63,262 nt of DNA from an uncultured Parabacteroides sp. (GTDB taxonomy: Bacteria; Bacteroidota; Bacteroidia; Bacteroidales; Tannerellaceae): assembly GCA_949287365.1 (NCBI GenBank), contig CASEGC010000007.1, positions 1-63,262 of the forward strand. Reading direction: 5' to 3'. Made by a program: the position numbers and the translations under genes. Below are positions 43,953 through 53,600 of this stretch, piece after piece. Numbering within the stretch: the first letter of the stretch is position 1; each line of letters begins with the position of its first letter. The notes beneath the pieces are model-generated. The model was not told the origin of the DNA. It was given only the letters and a program-made list of their open reading frames with translations, and did no database searches.

Positions 43953-46900
43953 TTAGAATCTCGCGTTTATTCCGAAAAATACGGTTTTAGGTGTTGGATA
44001 CGTGTCGTTTTCCGGGTCCAGTCCGGTGTAGGGCGTTATCGTGAAGACATTCGACGCTCCGGCGTAAACCCTCACGTTGCGGACGAAGTTTTTGCAAGCC
44101 TTGTAGACGGACTCCGGCAAGGTATATCCGATTTGTATGTTTTGCAGGCGGAAATAGGCCGCGCTCTCGAAGAAGAAGGTGGAGTATCTCAGGTTCTGCG
44201 CCGGGTCTCCGAATACGAGCCGCGGATATTCGTTCTGCATGTTCTGCGGTGTCCATGCGTTATAAACGATAGAGGTCACGTTATCGCCCTCGGTCGCGAA
44301 GAAGGTGCCGGCTTTGATGGAATTGTATTTGACCACGTCGCCCACGCCCGTGAACTGCGCGCTGAAGTCGAAGCCTTTGTATTCCGCGCTCAGGTTGATA
44401 CCGTAGAAGAAGCCGGGGATTGACTTCCCGACGCAAACCATATCGTACGAGTCGATTTTCCCGTCAGGTCCTTCGGAGTAGAATTCGCCCTCGTTCTTAG
44501 GCGCTCCGCGCAAATCCTTGAAGTAGAAGTCTCCGGCGCCGACCTTGGCTTTCTGATAATTCACGTCCTCGTGGGTGGCCATCCATTCTTGCGCCTCTTG
44601 GTCGCTTTGGAAGATACCGTCCACGACGTATGCCTTATGATAGAACATGGAGTAACCCTCTTCCACGGTTCCGTCGGATGTCGGGATATGTTTGTAGGTC
44701 TCCAGCACCTTGTTGGCGGTGGTCGTCAAGTTACCGCCAATCGTATAATTGACGTTGCCGATATTCCCGCTCCAGTTGATGTTGAACTCGAAACCTTGGT
44801 TCTGCACTTTCGCCACGTTCGCTACCGGCGCGTCAATCACGCCTACGCTGGCGGGCAGGTCTATCGCTTGGAGGATGCCATGTGTCTTCTTATAGTAATA
44901 CTCCGCCGAGAAGGTCAGTCCGGAGAACAGTTGGGAGTCGAAACCGATGTTGTAGGTCTCGGTCTTTTCCCACGACAAGTCCCTGTTCGGGATGCCGAAG
45001 ATGGTCGCGCCTTCGTGGTAGGAACCGGAACCCGGGCGATTCGCTTGGTCAGCGTTACCCATCGCGTAATGCGGATTCTTGGATATCACGGACAGGTAAG
45101 CCATATCGCGGACCTCTTGGTTTCCCAACTGTCCCCATCCGGCTCTCAGCTTCAAGTCGTCCAGCCAAGAGACATTCTCGAGGAAAGGCTCGTTTTTCAT
45201 ACGCCATGCCGCCGAGAGGGAGGGAAACGTACCCCATCTGTTCTCCGGAGCGAAACGCGCGCTACCGTCCCTGCGGACCGTCACGTCCAAGTAGTATTTA
45301 TAATCATAATTGTATCCTACCCTGAAGAGGAAACCCTGCAACGCCCATCGCATTTGCTCCGAGCTTACGTTCGTATAGTTACGCTCGCCGCCCAAGTTCC
45401 ACAGGTAGTCTTTTTTCGTGGTCATGTATTCCGTGTTGGCGGATTTGTATTTCGCGTCGTAATGCTGGTTGGAGTAGTTGAACAACAAGTCCAGATTATG
45501 GTCGCCGAACGAGCGTGTGTAGTTCGCCATGATTTCCGCCGTGATGTTATTGTTGTACGTATCCCTCTCCTCGTACGAGCCTACCGACTTGCCGCCGCCC
45601 AAGCTACGGGGGTCTCCGGCGGTGTAGTCGAACCCGTTCGAGTCATAATCCTTGAACTGGTAACGGGTGGTCTGGTAACGGTCCATGCTGATCGTTCCTT
45701 TCAGGGTCAATCCCTTTAACGGGATCAGTTCCACGTACAGGTTACCCAAGTTTCGCCAAGAGTCATATTTCTGGTCGTTCGAGTGCGCTGTGCCCAATAC
45801 GTTGATGCGCGTTCCTTGTCCGTATAGTTTTTGGGCCGAATAGCTCCCGTCTTCCTGTACGCCTCCCACCGCGTAGGCGTAGCCGTTGTATCCGGGGATG
45901 CCGTCCGCTTGATAGATAGGCTGCCATGGCGCGGCTCGCATCGCGTCGAAATAGGAGGTAGAGCCCACGTCGCGTCCTTTGGCGTTGACCAGACGGTAGT
46001 TCAAGCCCACCTTAATCCAATCGTTGATTTTCGTGTTTACCTTCACCGCTCCGGAGAAGCGTTCCAAGTCGTTCACCAATAAGGTTCCTTCGCTGTCCGA
46101 ATAACCTACGGAGACATAGTAGTCCGTGTTGTCCGTTCCGCCGGAAACCCTTACGGAATAATCCTGCGACGCGGCGTTCTTGTTCCGGACGGCCTTTTGC
46201 CAGTCATAAGTGGGCGAGTTTCCCAAGTAGCGAGGGTCGTTCGGGTCGAAGCGGCCGATGTTGTCTTCCGCCATGGTCCGTTCCGGGTCGGAGGCGAACA
46301 CGCCTTGCACGAACGAGGTGTATTGCGGCGTGGTCAGCCAGTCCAGCTCGTTCGTGATGTTCTGGATGCCGTAACGCGCGCTGAAGTCTACCGTCGGCTT
46401 GTCTTTGAGCCGTCCCTTCTTGGTGGTAATCAATATGACACCGTTCGCCGCGCGCACGCCGTAAATGGCCGCGGAGGAGGCGTCTTTCAATACGGAGATG
46501 GACTCGATATCGTTCGGGTCGATCATGGTCATGATGTTGAGCGGGCCGCGTACATCCTTTATCCGCTCGTCCTCTCCCTCTATTCCTGCGCCCATCTCCG
46601 TGATGGGGATGCCGTCAATCACGTACAACGGGTCGGATACGCCCCAAGTGTTCGTTCCGCGGATGCGTATCGTGGGACGGCTCATCGGGTTTCCGGTCGT
46701 TCCGGAGACCTGCACGCCGCTCATCGTTCCCTGCATCGCGTTCTCGGCCGACATCGCGATGGACTTGCTGATAGTCTCCGAGCCGACGTTGGAGATGGCG
46801 GTCGTCACGTCGCGCTTGCTGCGGGTTCCGTATCCGATGACGACTACCTCGTCGAGCTTTTCCGTGTCTTCATAAAGGACGATGGAGATGTCGTTTTTGT

Positions 46901-47204
46901 TTCCCACCTTGTGCTCCACGGTCTTATATCCGATATAGGATATCTCGAGCGTGGCGTTGGAAGGGACATCCAGCGTGAATTTGCCGTCCACGTCGGTCAC
47001 GGTACCGGTGGTCGTTCCTCTTACGATGACGGACGCCCCGATGATGGGAAGCCCCGTGGCGTCGTTCACGACACCTGTGATTTTTTTACTTTGTTGCGTA
47101 ATCGCGGTTGCGGCGGTTCCATTTAGCGGATTCCCGGAATAGGCGTTAAATGGAATTATCACGGCAAGTAAAGCCGCGACGGTGATGGCTTTTCTGTTAT
47201 TCAT
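43953..47204 (-). CDS. SusC-like TonB-dependent transporter 4
   Basis: A 1083-residue SusC-family transporter: signal peptide (MNNRKAITVAALLAVIIPFNAYSG), carboxypeptidase-D regulatory-like domain (ITGVVNDATGLPIIGASVIVRG, residues 43-120), TonB-box region (LDEVVVIGYGTRSKRD), plug (IRIRGTNTWGVSDPLYVIDG, LKDASSAAIYGVRAANGVIL) and a barrel ending VFFGINARF. susD 4 follows after 19 bases. Upstream, 47205-47673 holds the repeat array at 47458-47542 and the U32 promoter; no clear -7 box for this gene was found. Confidence 0.95.
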   Translation of the reverse strand: MNNRKAITVAALLAVIIPFNAYSGNPLNGTAATAITQQSKKITGVVNDATGLPIIGASVIVRGTTTGTVTDVDGKFTLDVPSNATLEISYIGYKTVEHKVGNKNDISIVLYEDTEKLDEVVVIGYGTRSKRDVTTAISNVGSETISKSIAMSAENAMQGTMSGVQVSGTTGNPMSRPTIRIRGTNTWGVSDPLYVIDGIPITEMGAGIEGEDERIKDVRGPLNIMTMIDPNDIESISVLKDASSAAIYGVRAANGVILITTKKGRLKDKPTVDFSARYGIQNITNELDWLTTPQYTSFVQGVFASDPERTMAEDNIGRFDPNDPRYLGNSPTYDWQKAVRNKNAASQDYSVRVSGGTDNTDYYVSVGYSDSEGTLLVNDLERFSGAVKVNTKINDWIKVGLNYRLVNAKGRDVGSTSYFDAMRAAPWQPIYQADGIPGYNGYAYAVGGVQEDGSYSAQKLYGQGTRINVLGTAHSNDQKYDSWRNLGNLYVELIPLKGLTLKGTISMDRYQTTRYQFKDYDSNGFDYTAGDPRSLGGGKSVGSYEERDTYNNNITAEIMANYTRSFGDHNLDLLFNYSNQHYDAKYKSANTEYMTTKKDYLWNLGGERNYTNVSSEQMRWALQGFLFRVGYNYDYKYYLDVTVRRDGSARFAPENRWGTFPSLSAAWRMKNEPFLENVSWLDDLKLRAGWGQLGNQEVRDMAYLSVISKNPHYAMGNADQANRPGSGSYHEGATIFGIPNRDLSWEKTETYNIGFDSQLFSGLTFSAEYYYKKTHGILQAIDLPASVGVIDAPVANVAKVQNQGFEFNINWSGNIGNVNYTIGGNLTTTANKVLETYKHIPTSDGTVEEGYSMFYHKAYVVDGIFQSDQEAQEWMATHEDVNYQKAKVGAGDFYFKDLRGAPKNEGEFYSEGPDGKIDSYDMVCVGKSIPGFFYGINLSAEYKGFDFSAQFTGVGDVVKYNSIKAGTFFATEGDNVTSIVYNAWTPQNMQNEYPRLVFGDPAQNLRYSTFFFESAAYFRLQNIQIGYTLPESVYKACKNFVRNVRVYAGASNVFTITPYTGLDPENDTYPTPKTVFFGINARF

Positions 47205-47457
47205 GATAATAAATTTAGAATTTGCGACCCAAAGGAAACCAAAATTTTCAAAAACATGGTATCGTTTTTAAGCCATTTTATATTGAAAACCGGAATGGAC
47301 GTGATGAAAGAATGGGAATACGTTAAATTATATAAGCCGCGCATGGTCCGGAACAGGGGCGAAGGGGCGGATACGCTCATGGCGAAAACTTCGGGAGACC
47401 GGGAAGAAAACTTGGAAAGCCCACGTGAGAAAATCCGAAAGCCGCCGGTGAAAACTC

Positions 47458-47542
47458 TATCTTTAGGTTGAAGATATGTATCTTTAGGCTGCAGATATGT
47501 ATCTTTAACCTGCAGATATGTATCTTTAGGCTAAAGATAGAG
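47458..47542. repeat. Array of four 21-bp palindromic units, TATCTTTAGG type (copy 1)
   Basis: Four units start TATCTTTA at 47458, 47479, 47500 and 47521, an exact 21-bp period; each has the plan TATCTTTA-N5/6-AGATA. Junctions form AGATATGTATCT palindromes, and the first and last units are inverted (CTCTATCTTTAGG, CTAAAGATAGAG). A homologous four-unit array lies at 62135-62219, with similar flanks. Short reading frames across the array translate as seven-residue repeats and are not taken as genes. It lies 255 bases upstream of susC 4 and 131 upstream of the U32 gene, between divergent promoters. Confidence 0.9.
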
Positions 47543-47640
47543 ATTTGTCCGGCATGTCGTGAACTTTTTCCCGTAGGGTTCGGAAGTTTTTCTCCCTGCC
47601 TTTTATTTTTTTCCTTTATACTTACCTCACGCTTTTTTCG

Positions 47641-47648
47641 TAAATTTG
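47641..47648 (+). promoter_or_regulatory. -7 box for the U32-thioesterase-dprA operon
   Basis: TAAATTTG matches TAnnTTTG and lies 26 bases before the proposed TTG start at 47674, giving a leader of about 19 bases. It limits how far upstream the gene can begin. Confidence 0.6.
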
Positions 47649-47673
47649 ACCCGGTAATCTAAAACATGGGATT

Positions 47674-48933
47674 TTGAGAGAGACGGATTTTGAGATAATG
47701 GCTCCGGTAGGCTCGTACGAGTCGCTGATGGCGGCCATACAAGGTGGCGCGGACTCTGTCTATTTCGGGATAGAGGGGCTGAACATGCGCTCGCGCTCGT
47801 CGAATAACTTTACGGTAGAGGACTTGCGGAAAATCGCGGGGATTTGCGAGGAGCGGGGGCTCAAGAGCTACCTGACGGTCAATACGGTGATTTACGATGA
47901 GGATATGCCTTTGATGCGGGAGATTATCGACGCGGCGAAGGAGGCGGGCATCTCCGCCGTCATCGCGGCGGACGTGGCGGCCATGAGCTACGCGAACCAA
48001 ATCGGGCAGGAGGTGCATCTCTCCACGCAGTTGAATATCTCGAACGTGGAGGCGTTGGCGTTTTACGCCCGGTTCGCCGACGTGGTCGTGCTGGCGCGCG
48101 AGCTGAACCTGAAACAGGTGCACGAGATTTACAAGGCGATAGAAGAACGGCAAATCCGGGGCCCGAAGGGTGAGCTGGTGCGTATCGAGATGTTCGCGCA
48201 CGGCGCCTTGTGCATGGCCATTTCCGGGAAATGCTATCTGAGCCTGCATGAGATGAACGCTTCCGCCAACCGGGGGGCGTGCATGCAGATTTGCCGCCGG
48301 GCTTATACGGTACGCGACAAGGACAGCCAGGTCGAGCTGGACGTGGAGAACCAATATATCATGTCGCCCAAGGACTTGAAGACGATTCATTTCATGAACA
48401 AGATGATGGACGCCGGTGTGTGCGTGTTCAAGATAGAGGGACGCGCCCGCGGGCCGGAGTATGTCCGCATCGTCACCGAGTGTTACAAGGAGGCGGTCGA
48501 GGCCTATCGCGAGGGGACGTTCGACGAGGCGAAAGTGGCCCGGTGGGACGAGCGTCTGCGCATGGTGTTCAACCGCGGTTTCTGGGACGGTTATTATTTG
48601 GGGCAACGTTTGGGCGACTGGAGCGGCAAATATGGTTCCGGCGCCACCCGGAAGAAGGTTTATCTGGCGAAAGGCATCAAGTATTTCAGCGGCTTGAAGG
48701 TCGCCGAGTTCGAGATGGAGTCCGGCTCCTTGCGGGTAGGGGACGAGATCTTGATCACCGGCCCCACGACCGGGGCGGTCCTGCAGAAGGTGGAGGAGAT
48801 AAGGGTGGACCTCAAGCCGGTGGCGGAGACCGTGAAAGGCGAGCGTTTCTCCATACGGGTGGCGGAGAAGGTCCGTCCGTCCGACCGCCTCTATAAGATG
48901 GAAAAAGTGGAACCGGTAAACGATTTTAAATGA
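47674..48933 (+). CDS. Peptidase U32 family protein (RlhA/TrhP-like RNA hydroxylation)
   Basis: A 419-residue protein of the U32 family, whose studied members (RlhA, TrhP) take part in hydroxylation of cytidine or uridine in rRNA or tRNA rather than proteolysis. Visible are MAPVGSYESLMAAIQGGADSVYFG, HLSTQLNISN, EMFAHGALCMAISGKCYLS with ANRGACMQICRRAY (conserved cysteines, probable metal site, residues 180-215), and FKIEGRARGPEYVRIVTECYKEA. The C-terminal part is a beta-barrel-like domain. No ATG fits: the in-frame upstream stop is at 47647 and the only reasonable start is TTG at 47674, because the next Met (47698) falls inside the conserved N-terminal strand. It overlaps the thioesterase gene by four bases. 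Confidence 0.88.
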   Translation: MRETDFEIMAPVGSYESLMAAIQGGADSVYFGIEGLNMRSRSSNNFTVEDLRKIAGICEERGLKSYLTVNTVIYDEDMPLMREIIDAAKEAGISAVIAADVAAMSYANQIGQEVHLSTQLNISNVEALAFYARFADVVVLARELNLKQVHEIYKAIEERQIRGPKGELVRIEMFAHGALCMAISGKCYLSLHEMNASANRGACMQICRRAYTVRDKDSQVELDVENQYIMSPKDLKTIHFMNKMMDAGVCVFKIEGRARGPEYVRIVTECYKEAVEAYREGTFDEAKVARWDERLRMVFNRGFWDGYYLGQRLGDWSGKYGSGATRKKVYLAKGIKYFSGLKVAEFEMESGSLRVGDEILITGPTTGAVLQKVEEIRVDLKPVAETVKGERFSIRVAEKVRPSDRLYKMEKVEPVNDFK

Positions 48934-49355
48934 TGAAAACGTATCTTTTTAAACTGACAGACAAGGTGCGCGACTATGAGTGCGATTTGCAAGGGGTCGT
49001 GAACAATTCCAACTATCAACATTACATGGAACATGCCCGGCATGAGTTCATCGAGTCGTTGGGCGAGAATTTCGGAGTCCTGCACGAACGGGGTATTGAC
49101 GCTTTCGTGGCTCGCGTCGATATCCGTTTCAAGCACTCCTTGCGGAGCGGCGACCATTATCTTTCCTGTCTGAACATCTACCGGAAAGGGGTGAAGCTGG
49201 TGTTCGAGCAGGACATTTACCGCCTCCCGGACGAGGTGCTGGCGGCTCAGGGAATCGTGGAGTCGGTCGTGGTGGAGAACGGTAAGCTGACCCGCGGTGA
49301 ATATTTTGACGAGATGCTGAAAAAACTGGAATCGCGAAAAGAACGGGTGGAATGA
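48930..49355 (+). CDS. YbgC-like acyl-CoA thioesterase
   Basis: A 141-residue hot-dog-fold thioesterase of the 4-hydroxybenzoyl-CoA/YbgC type. The motif DYECDLQGVVNNSNYQHYMEHARHEF (residues 15-40) corresponds to the catalytic D-x-x-G-x-V-x-x-x-x-Y pattern. The acyl substrate is unknown. It overlaps both neighbours by four bases (U32 gene and dprA), so the three are translationally coupled; the same trio is common in Bacteroidales. Confidence 0.9.
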   Translation: MMKTYLFKLTDKVRDYECDLQGVVNNSNYQHYMEHARHEFIESLGENFGVLHERGIDAFVARVDIRFKHSLRSGDHYLSCLNIYRKGVKLVFEQDIYRLPDEVLAAQGIVESVVVENGKLTRGEYFDEMLKKLESRKERVE

Positions 49356-50461
49356 CAGATAAACGGATTTACCAAATAGGCCTTACTATGATTGAAGGGG
49401 TGGGCGATATCTTGGCCCGCCATCTCCTTGAGCGTTTGGGCGACGCGGAGGCGGTGTTCGGCGAGAAACGGCGCGCGCTGGAGAAGATTCCCGGCATCGG
49501 GGAGACGCTCGCTTCCGGGATTAAGGACGCGGCCGTATTGACGCGGGCGGAGAAGGAATTGGCTTTCGCCGAGAAGAACGGCATCGGAATCTATTTTTTG
49601 ACCGACGCGGATTATCCCGCACGGCTTCGGGAATGTCCGGACGCGCCGGTCTTGTTTTATTTCAAGGGAAACACGGATTTGAACGCCTCTCACGTGATTA
49701 GCGTGGTGGGGACGCGTCGGGCGACGGCGTATGGGTTGGAACTGACGGATAACCTGCTTCAGGATTTGGCCAAGAGCTTTCCGGACCTGCTGGTGGTGAG
49801 TGGTTTGGCGTATGGCATCGACGTGCGGGCGCATCGGGGTGCCTTGAAGAATCATTTGCCGACCGTAGGCGTGCTGGCGCATGGTCTGGACCGTATTTAT
49901 CCGGCGGTGCACCGTCCGGTGGCGGTGGAGATGCTGGAGTGGGGAGGCCTGTTGACCGATTTTCCCAGCGGTACGGAGCCGGATCGTCCCAATTTCGTCC
50001 GCCGGAACCGGATAGTGGCCGGGCTCGCCGACGCAACGGTCGTGGTGGAGTCGGCGGAGAAAGGCGGTTCGCTTATCACGGCGGACATCGCGTTGTCTTA
50101 CGGAAGGGATGTCTATTCTTTCCCCGGCAGGGTGACGGACTCGCGCTCGAAGGGATGTAACGAGTTGATTCGCCTGAACAAGGCGGGTTTGATTACTTGC
50201 GCGGAGGATTTAATCGCCGCGATGCGATGGGACGTGGCGGTCAAGAAGGAGAGCTTGCCGCTCCAGACCCAACTGTTGTTTCCGGAGAGCGGAGAGAAGG
50301 AACGAATCCTGTTTTTATTGGGGCAGCATAAGGAGATGCATGTCAATGAGCTGTCTGTTCTAACGGATTTGCCTGTACAGCAACTTTCCGCTTTTCTTTT
50401 CGAACTGGAGATGGAAGGGATAATCAAATCCATGCCGGGAGGCGTTTATAGGAAGTCATGA
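49352..50461 (+). CDS. dprA: DNA-processing protein DprA
   Basis: Loads RecA on incoming single-stranded DNA during natural transformation; it is widely conserved even where competence is not known. The 369-residue protein has an N-terminal helix-hairpin-helix region (IEGVGDILARHLLERLG, IPGIGETLASGI), the Rossmann-fold core with VGTRRATAYG, VSGLAYGIDVRAHRGAL, GVLAHGLDRIYPAVHR, FVRRNRIVAGLADATVVVESAEKGGSLITA, and a C-terminal winged-helix DprA domain (ELSVLTDLPVQQLSAFLFELEMEGII). GC content is the highest of any gene region sampled in the window (39 of 60 bases at 49921-49980). Confidence 0.95.
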   Translation: MTDKRIYQIGLTMIEGVGDILARHLLERLGDAEAVFGEKRRALEKIPGIGETLASGIKDAAVLTRAEKELAFAEKNGIGIYFLTDADYPARLRECPDAPVLFYFKGNTDLNASHVISVVGTRRATAYGLELTDNLLQDLAKSFPDLLVVSGLAYGIDVRAHRGALKNHLPTVGVLAHGLDRIYPAVHRPVAVEMLEWGGLLTDFPSGTEPDRPNFVRRNRIVAGLADATVVVESAEKGGSLITADIALSYGRDVYSFPGRVTDSRSKGCNELIRLNKAGLITCAEDLIAAMRWDVAVKKESLPLQTQLLFPESGEKERILFLLGQHKEMHVNELSVLTDLPVQQLSAFLFELEMEGIIKSMPGGVYRKS

Positions 50462-50564
50462 CTCGCGGGAAGTGAGCTCGCTTTCTTTTGTGGATAGACG
50501 AATGAATATTTTATCCTGTTAATAAAATTTAACGGGGGGGTAAAAAGAAGCGGTGAGAATCTCG

Positions 50565-50572
50565 TATATTTG
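50565..50572 (+). promoter_or_regulatory. -7 box for the hybrid two-component regulator
   Basis: TATATTTG matches TAnnTTTG and lies 44 bases before the ATG at 50617. A G7 run at 50534-50540 precedes it. The regulator is therefore transcribed independently of dprA. Confidence 0.55.
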
Positions 50573-50616
50573 TTTACGAATGTGAACCGTTATATTGCCT
50601 GAAAAATACAGTCGTC

Positions 50617-53600
50617 ATGAGAAAATTATGCTTATTTGCCCTTATAAGCGTATGTATATCGATTGTCTATGCGCATGGAGGAGGTACGTATCGCTTTTTC
50701 AATGTGGGCGATGGCTTGTCGAGCACGAGGATAAATACGATAAAGCAAGATTATGAAGGATATATATGGATAGGGACGGAAGATGGCTTGAATCGTTTTA
50801 ATGGCAAAGACTTCGTTTCCTATCGGAATATCCCGAATGATTCCACCAGTCTGTTGAACAATAGCGTGAAACAGATATTCGAAGATTCCGGGAAAAGGCT
50901 TTGGATTACGACTACCTCCGGGATTTGCCTATACGATAGGAAGAAAGACCGTTTCAATCGTTTTGATTTGCCTGTGCGGGAAACCGGATGGAGCTCTAAC
51001 CTTATTCAATACGTAACGGAGGATAGGGACAAGAACTTGTGGTTCTCTATTTTCGGGAGAGGCGTTTCGCGCTTGGACATGGAGAGCAACGAGGTGAAGA
51101 GGTTCGATGTGGATAACTCGGCGCTTTGCAGTAATTTCATCAATTGTATTTTCGAGGACAGCCAAGGGACCATCTGGCTCGGTTCCGAACATGGGCTTTG
51201 CTCTTATGACCCTGTTTCCGGCGAGATATCGACCCATTACATGGACGCGGAGCGGAAAATCTCCTTCTCCAAGGTCTCCTCTATTAGCGAAGGGAAAAAC
51301 AAGGATGTCTGGATCGCCACGTTGGTGAATGGCGTCTATATCTATTCCATCAAGGACGGCTCGTTCACTAAGTTCAAGAAAATCAAGGAAGATAAGAAGG
51401 AGGTCTGCTCCTTGATGAAAGACCGGAACGACAATATGTGGATTTCCTTGTTCGATCGCGGCGTGGAGATTTACTCGTTGGAGACCTTGGAGACGGTGGA
51501 ACACCGTATCAATGTCCCGCCCGTGAATATATTCGAGGGAACGATTCATTCCCTGTTCGAGGACCGGCAGGGAAACATTTGGCTGGGCATTTATCAGAAA
51601 GGATTGCTTTTCCTGTCCACCGAAAGGCAGATGTTCCGGAACTATGAGTTTAACCCTTTCCATGACGGGACGATTCGGGATGGGGCCATCGTCCCAGTGT
51701 GTTGCGACTCGCGAGGCGAGATTTGGCTGGGAAAGGATGGCGGCGGATTCTTCAGGCTGGATAAGGACAAGAACGTGATCGCCTCTTTTTACATGGAGGG
51801 AAGCGACAGGAAGAACATTATAGTCTCTATGTTCGAGGATTCCGCTACGAATATATGGATAGGTACCTATCTGGATGGAGCGATGCGATTTAGCAGGAGC
51901 GAAGGAACGGTCGATTTGCGGATTCCGATGGGAAAAGGCAGGCTCTTGTCGCCTCACGTGAGCGATTTTATGGAGACTCCGGACAAGCGGATTTGGATGG
52001 CCACGAACGGGGGCGGCATAAATATATACGATCCGCGTACCGGAAGATTTGAATATATCGTGAGAAAGGAGGATGGACTTGATAACCAATTGGTCGACAA
52101 CTGGTGCAATGTCTTGTATTTGGACTCGGGACGTGTTTGGATAGGGACCTACAATGGCCTGTGTACGTACGATATCGCCCGTAAACGGTTTGTCGATTAC
52201 TACACTGATCGCTTGCCGGACCGCATCGTGCGTTCGTTGTATAAAGACCGTTCGGGGAATATGTGGGTCGGGACGCAGAACGGCCTCGCCCGCATAGACG
52301 CCAAGACCGATTCGGTCGAAAGTTACGGGATTTTGGAAGGTTTGGGCAACAGCCTGATTTTCGATATCAAACCGGATCATTTGGGTAATTTATGGATGAC
52401 GACAGGAGGCGGAATCACGAAGCTGAATATGAAGACGCTTAAATTCCATAATTATACGACAAACGATGGCCTCGCCACGAACGAGTGTAATCAGCAATCG
52501 TTCGATATGACCCCGTCGGGCGAGTTCGTTTTCGGCACGACGGAAGGTTTCACCACTTTTTATCCCACGGAGGAGAAAGACCACGCCCTGTCACTCCTGA
52601 ACCTGACCTTTGACGATTTGTTTATCTATGACAAGAAAATGGAGATTGGGGACGAGAAAGGTTCCGTCTTGAGCGCTCGTCTGGATGAGACCGAGAAACT
52701 GGTGTTGGAGCATGACCAGAATTATTTCAGCGTAACCTTTTCCGCGATGGAATATCTGTTGCCCGAGGATGTGGAATACAAAGTCTGTTTGGAGGGCTTT
52801 GACGAGCACTGGCTGGACGTGAAGGACAAGGTCACCTACACGAACTTGAGTCCGGGGAACTACATCCTGAAGGTGAAAGCTCGGAGGGATGGCTCGGCCT
52901 CTTTCCTCGAACGGGAACTTCCGATTTATATCAAGGCTCCCGTTTGGTTCACCGTTTACGCGAAATGTTTCTATGGCCTCGCGTTTATCTTGTTGTGCTG
53001 GGCGGTGTATTTGCGTTACAAGGAGGAGGCGAGGAAGAAAAAGGAAGAGTCGCTGTTGCAGGAGAAACTACAGTTGTTCACCGATATCTCGCATGAGATA
53101 CGGACACCATTGACCCTGATCATCTCTCCCCTTACCCGTTTGATGACGACAACGAAAGACGCTCACCTGCAGGCTGTTTATGGCACGATGTTCAAGCACG
53201 CGAACCGGTTGCTCCTGTTGGTGAACCAAATCATGGATATCCGTTCCTTGGAGTTTAACAAGAAGAAGTTGAGTGTCGACAAGGTGGACATCACGAAATT
53301 CGTATCCGACCTGAAAGAGGGCTTCGACGCTTCGGCGGAAGAGAAGGGGCTTTCCTTGGGGATGGAGTCGGTACCCGATAGGATTGAGGGTTATATAGAT
53401 ACGGATATCGTCTCCAAAATCATGTACAACCTGATATCGAACGCGATTAAATATACGGAGAAAGGTTTTGTCCGGATTCGTTTGGGTTTGTTGGAGGACG
53501 AGCGGTTGTCGTTGGAAATCGCCGATTCGGGAATAGGCATCTCGAAGGAGATGAAGGACAAGATTTTCGAGCGTTTTTTCATGGTGAATTACAATAACGT

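Noticed and set aside
47256..47471. Possible 71-codon gene upstream of the U32 operon
   Set aside because: It runs into the repeat array, has no promoter box or conserved features, and its composition looks like non-coding sequence.
47458..47542. CRISPR array
   Set aside because: There are no unique spacers between units, units are palindromic and immediately adjacent, and no cas gene is in the window. The same holds for the other four arrays.
47468..47662. Open frame whose product repeats a seven-residue ICIF-type motif; a similar frame lies at 62021-62341 on the minus strand
   Set aside because: A 21-bp tandem repeat is a multiple of three and gives a repeating peptide by necessity. There is no start context, and the frame only tracks the palindromic array.
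50929..52380. 483-codon minus-strand frame inside the hybrid regulator gene
   Set aside because: It lies fully antisense to the beta-propeller repeats of a well-supported gene and shows no recognisable domain. A similar 483-codon frame antisense to susD 1 (14506-15957) was rejected for the same reason.
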